From positions 1 to 64,000 of the forward strand of contig SKCR01021413.1 of NCBI GenBank assembly GCA_019454045.1: a stretch of 64,000 nt of DNA, read 5' to 3'. Origin of the DNA: Zanthoxylum bungeanum. Taxonomy: Eukaryota; Streptophyta; Magnoliopsida; Sapindales; Rutaceae. The position numbers were made by a program, and so were the translations under genes. Positions within the stretch are counted from its first letter, which is position 1. Every line of letters starts with the position of its first letter. Of this stretch, positions 59,743 through 64,000 are shown one piece after another. A model generated the notes under the pieces. The model was not told the origin of the DNA. It made no database searches and saw only the letters and a program-made list of their open reading frames with translations.

Positions 59743-62633
59743 TGTAACATCCCCGATCTGGGAGATGTTACCGGCAGGGGATAGCTATGCTAACCCTATA
59801 AGCCTCTGCCTATCTGACTATATTCTAAAATATTCTAATGCAATATCATGCATATAAACCATACTCAATTTGAAATATTTTTATTTCTCATATCTGTGAA
59901 TTCAAAATATATTATTTTACATACATAACATATGCTCTTAAAGACTCATACTACTAGTGCATATCAGAAACTTTTACTTTGACACTGACTGGACTCTTAT
60001 ACTATATGACTCAATGCTGGTGGACTCCATCCCTGGTGACTACATCAGTATCCGTCCTCCCGAGCACGTCCTCCTAGAAATTCCTGTAAAACATAAAGAC
60101 TGGAGGGGGTTTAGATCGTTGTACGATCTAAGTGAGTGGACAATGACTGAAAATTGATATAAAAATCCTTTAGCTTTAAAACCATATTTTCAAACATCTC
60201 TATATGAAAATTTTATATTCCAAAACTTCATATTTCGGAAAACTGCCTTTAAAACACTAGTTTCTGAAAACTGTTTACTAAGAATCTGAAAACTGAAAAC
60301 TCTTTCTTGTACTTCACTCTAAATACGTCTTTCTAAATTCTTTTCTAAAACTCTTTTCTGAAAACTGAAAATTAAAATCATTTTTTCTGAAAAAAAATCT
60401 CCACATGTAGGTGCATCTCCACCCAGGAATGTACCATCTGAGCACTGAGGATCTAGAGGCGTCCCCCCAGTCCTCAACATGTGCACATGTTCTCTGTATC
60501 CGTCAATTCCATCTGTATCTCAAGTTACATACTGGGGTGAATTTTTACCTCATGCCCCGAAAAATATGAAAATCATACTTTAAATCTGAAATCTGTAAAC
60601 CATGCTTTATAAAAATCTTTACTATCTGAAAACATAACTGTTTATAAAGTAATTGTAAATAATTTCTTCTAAAGCCCTAAAGCATGAAAATATAAGTCTA
60701 AAACAATGATAACGAAATAAAAATCAGTTTAAAGGAAAAGTGTCCACTCACAGTATACGGCTGAGATGAGTCCCTTCACGGGGTGGAAGGTCGCTGAGAA
60801 TCTTGAGGCCGATCTATATATATGAATAAGAATAAATGCGTGAGCTACTACAACGAGAATATTCCCATAGATAAGAATAAACGTGCAATGCATGAATTAT
60901 CACCCCCGCTATATTTCTAACACATTATAGCACCCTATAGAGTTTTTATGAGGTTTGTTTCATGGTTACACAAATCATGCTACGCGTCTATTACTTCTTC
61001 ATAAAAAAAACAGAAAAGTCACTGACAGTGACCTGACTTTGAAAATTCGGGATAAATAGAGGGAATCAGTTCTGGACCTGAATTTTTTATAGAATACTCC
61101 TCTATGAGTCTACTTTATGCTATGTTTTACAGATCTTGATTTGGACTCCTAGAACTCAAGATATAAGGTAATTTCCGCACCATATGCAGCAGAGAACTGG
61201 ACCAGTTCGCCACTGCACTAACTCCAACTTCTGTATTTTTCTGCAATTTCATTTTAAGTTCAAAAATTCTGATTTTTGAGTATCTAATTTTTTTATGTGT
61301 CTAGTTTACTTAAAAATTAACGGTTCATAAAACGGATGCTCGAAACTCTATTTACAGCCGCTAGAATATGTACCATCTGGGTGGACTGGTTTGCGGCAAA
61401 ACATCGCTATAACTTCAAAATTTTCCCAAACAAACTTCTTTCACTCCAAACCCATTTCTTTCATTTTTCCAACACCTACATACATGCCATTAAGTTTTAT
61501 TTTTAACCTAAATAAATATTTTAAGTCATTGGGGGTATTTCCACAAACACTTTATAAGCAATTATCCCTCTTCCTACATATCCTCTACCCTTTCTCTACA
61601 AGCATTACCCAATGCATATCCCAATTCTAACCACCACAAATAACTTCCAAGTACATAAACTCAGCCCTTAATAAGAAAAATCCAGCCCCTCCATTTCTCC
61701 TTCTAGGCTGAATATATCACCCTCCAAAATAAGAAAATTTTCTACACTCAAATTTCTCAACCATCACACAACAATATTTATCATAAGTCTTTCCTTCCAT
61801 CATCATTCCATTCCCAAATCAACCAAATCTAGGGTTTATGTTATGAGACCTAAACTTATTAAATCCATATAATAAATTTTAAATCCTTATCATGCTAATG
61901 TCTTTATTCCATCATCACATTTTCAAAACTCGACAAATTAAAATTTAGGTCAAGGTTTCTTACCTCTTTTTCTCTTGATTTTCTTCATTCTCAAACCTCC
62001 AAGGATGCCTTGATCAATCTTTGATTCATTCTCCTCTTTCCCTTCTTTCTTTTTTTTCTTTCTTTTTCTCTTCTTCCTCTTCTTCTTCTTCTTCTTATTC
62101 TTCTTCTTCTTCTTCCTCTCTTTCTTTCTCCCTTCACGGTTTCTTCTCTTCTTTTTCCTTCAAATTCGTTTTTTAATTTTTTGAGAAATAGTGAATAGTG
62201 GGTCCTTTTTATAGTAGGACTTAATTGATACAAGAAAGATGTAGAAATATCTAGAGAATTGGAGAAATTTGGGGCTTTTATCATTTGGGTCCGATTTTAC
62301 TATTCACCCAGATTTTGAATTGCGTTTTTGACCCGGTTCTGGTCCGAATTTGGGAAAATGTTTAACCGGAAGTTGTAGGTCTCACTCTCAGCTTTCCAAC
62401 GATATAAAATTCATAAAAATCGGAGATCGTATGAAAATGTTATGCCCAAAATACTATGGGTGGTCCAAAATAAACTCGATACAGTCCCGTCCAGGAATTT
62501 CGATAAGTTTACCGATCATCTCCAAATTCATCTCGTAAATATTTTTGAGTCCCATCTTAATTTATTTTACATGCATTCGCCTCGTACGCAACGGCATCAC
62601 TGTAGGCAGTAGTAAGAACTACTGGTCGTTACA
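59743..62633 (-). repeat. Gypsy solo LTR (2.9 kb), TSD GAAAG
   Basis: Same family and orientation as the LTR at 3419-6659. Plus-strand ends are TGTAACATCCCCGATC and GGTCGTTACA. GAAAG flanks both sides (59738-59742 and 62634-62638). It contains a TTC-rich tract at about 62037-62130. No internal region is present and the host LTR sequence resumes directly, so the element recombined to a solo LTR. Confidence 0.95.
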
Positions 62634-63569
62634 GAAAGCACCCAAAAATTTCCTTTGAGAAACAAGGAAGAAAGTGAAGATATCAAGAAAAAAGTTTGAG
62701 GAAATTGCAAGATTTAGAGGTAATCTTCAATAATCTTAAACTTAAAAAGCTTGTTTCTTGTTCTTGAGCATCTAGACAAGTTATAGGGTTTTTTCCTTTC
62801 TTATATTTTGGGGCTTTTTGATTTTATGGATGGATTTGGAGGTGTAATATATGTGTGAAGTTAGATTGGATAATATTATTGTAATATTAGTTCAATTTTA
62901 TCATTTGATGACTTGTTGCCATTCTAGAGTGTTATGACCACTCTTGTACTCCTATAATTGTTCATGGATTCTTCATTTGTGGTGACTTTGTTTGATGTAC
63001 TCATTAATATGATTAATATTGAGAGAATTGGATTTAAAGCATGAAAAATAATATTTTTGGTTACCAAATCAGATCTTGAAATTTTATATTTTTTGGTGAT
63101 GAAAATTATGTTGTATAAATGTATTGGATGTGCTCTGGGCATTGGAACAATTTTCGGAAATTGTTTCGGAGTTAAAATATGCGAAAACGGTGAAAAATAA
63201 CGTTATCGGGTGAGTTTCAGGCTTACCGGGTGTCTGCTATCCAAACAATGAATTGGTCATTGTTCGGGCAGCCCATGAACTGCTCAAGTACTATTGGGGC
63301 TGACTTGGGTAGCCCTCATATGTATTGGTTGGTCGGTTTGGACAAAAACGTGTTTTATATCATTTTACGGAAAAAGCGTTCGTAAAAGTTTCACGATGTT
63401 TCTAAACTATTTATGTCGTTATTTGATATCGAATAAATATGTTTAGGTGAAATATGAATAAATTATTCATATTGGATATTGAATAATTTATTCGATAACC
63501 TTAAAAGTTTTAAGTTATGATTTCGTCCGGACCGTGAGCTTCGCTACGCCCGCGCCAAAAACCCCAATA

Positions 63570-64000
63570 TGTGATCTCTTTGAGGTTGATTCACTAGGCA
63601 GTAACAAGTATTTCTGACTTTCATTGATGATGTTACTCAAAAAGTGTGAGAGTATCTTCTAAAGATGAAGATCGAGTCATAGATCAGTTCAAGTATTCCA
63701 CGCCATGGTAGAGCGTGAAATTTGGAAGAAGCTGAAGTGCCTCTGCACAAACGATGGAGACAAATACAATTATAGGGGTTCGATGACACTGCAGAAGACA
63801 CGACATTCGACATGAGAGATATGATCCACGCACCGCACAGCATAATGGTGTAGATGAAAGAATGAATTACACCATTATAGAGAAAGTCAAAAGCATGATC
63901 AGTATGGCTAAGCTGACAAAGACATTCTAGGGAGAAGTTGTTTGTACATTCTAGGGAGAAGCTGTTTGTACATTCAAGGGAGAAACTGTTTGTATCATCT
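63570..64000 (+). pseudogene. Tork/Tnt1-type copia integrase core
   Basis: This continues the pol interrupted at 52411. It reads SLGSNKYF, then the first catalytic-Asp block degraded, followed by LLKTKDRVIDQFKYFHAMVE, then KLKCLCTNDGDKYNYRGFDD (second Asp region, N-D-G for the usual D-N-G), DIRHERYDPRTAQHNG then VDERMN (P-Q-H-N-G-V-A-E-R-M-N motif with the catalytic Glu kept), and IIEKVKSMISMAKLTKTF. A few shifts occur near its start. The WGEAV motif at the end is expanded into a 24-bp tandem repeat. The element runs off the window. Confidence 0.85.
63922..63993 (+). repeat. 24-bp in-frame tandem repeat in the integrase remnant
   Basis: Three units of ACATTCTAGGGAGAAGTTGT + TTGT (63922-63945, 63946-63969, 63970-63993) with two to three substitutions between them. 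The length of 24 keeps the reading frame; two units carry a stop (TAG), the third AAG. Confidence 0.95.

Larger units (their letters stand above)
52412..63569 (+). repeat. Second solo LTR in the copia integrase, itself split by two insertions
   Basis: It starts TGTTAGGATTGGTGCTCGG and ends ACCCCAATA. The pieces are 52412-53159, 58947-59737 and 62639-63569, together about 2.5 kb. Flanks TGTAG (52407-52411) and TGTGA (63570-63574) are likely a decayed TSD, because the copia reading frame rejoins exactly here (LVHSNVC to DLFEVDSLGSNKYF). No internal region. The terminal -CCCAATA resembles that of the 50362-52308 LTR, which hints at related families. Confidence 0.75.

Overview
This 64 kb window is AT-rich, repeat-dominated plant nuclear DNA. 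An intronless berberine-bridge-enzyme-like (BBE-like) gene and Athila, Tat/Ogre, Tork, CACTA and hAT element families point to a eudicot with a repeat-rich genome. I see no intact protein-coding gene and no tRNA or rRNA gene. Everything was read by eye from sequence; family names come from recalled conserved motifs, and no database was searched.

Layout. (1) 1-6659: the 5' end of a Ty3/gypsy element on the minus strand (5' LTR 3419-6659, initiator-Met-type PBS, decayed internal region), with a copia-type LTR nested at 1-427. (2) 6660-9955: a copia-type LTR split by an Athila-type solo LTR (7747-9676, TSD TCGGT) that carries a dense G-box cluster. (3) 9956-17409: the only host-gene neighbourhood. 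It holds a BBE-like pseudogene (12107-13708, minus), a 3' fragment of a second copy (9958-10115), and a tandem duplication of the BBE promoter plus first codons (13676-15004 and 15976-17409). (4) 17410-20524: a truncated CACTA transposase, an Athila LTR fragment and a tandem-repeat block. (5) 20525-41443: a Tat-type gypsy element (LTRs 20525-21398 and 40256-41443) whose antisense extra ORF is interrupted by an Athila element (about 23642-39246). That Athila is itself interrupted by an Ogre-like non-autonomous element (29575-37511). The Athila has lost RT and integrase and instead contains an intronless LOG-like (cytokinin-activating enzyme family) pseudogene. (6) 41444-45848: intergenic DNA, copia reverse-transcriptase debris, a degenerate repeat block, and another Tat LTR split by an Athila solo LTR (TSD ATGTC). 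(7) 45849-64000: a hAT element invaded by a Tnt1/Tork-type copia. The copia is invaded by two solo LTRs (50362-52308 and 52412-63569). The second of these is split by a gene-capturing non-autonomous LTR element (53165-58941, TSD AGTTC) and a solo LTR of the first gypsy family (59743-62633, TSD GAAAG).

The genes do not form a pathway. The main interest is the record of nested insertion, recombination to solo LTRs, birth and decay of a small BBE cluster, and two separate captures of host coding sequence by LTR elements: the LOG-like copy in sense, and a CBE1/4E-T-like fragment in antisense.
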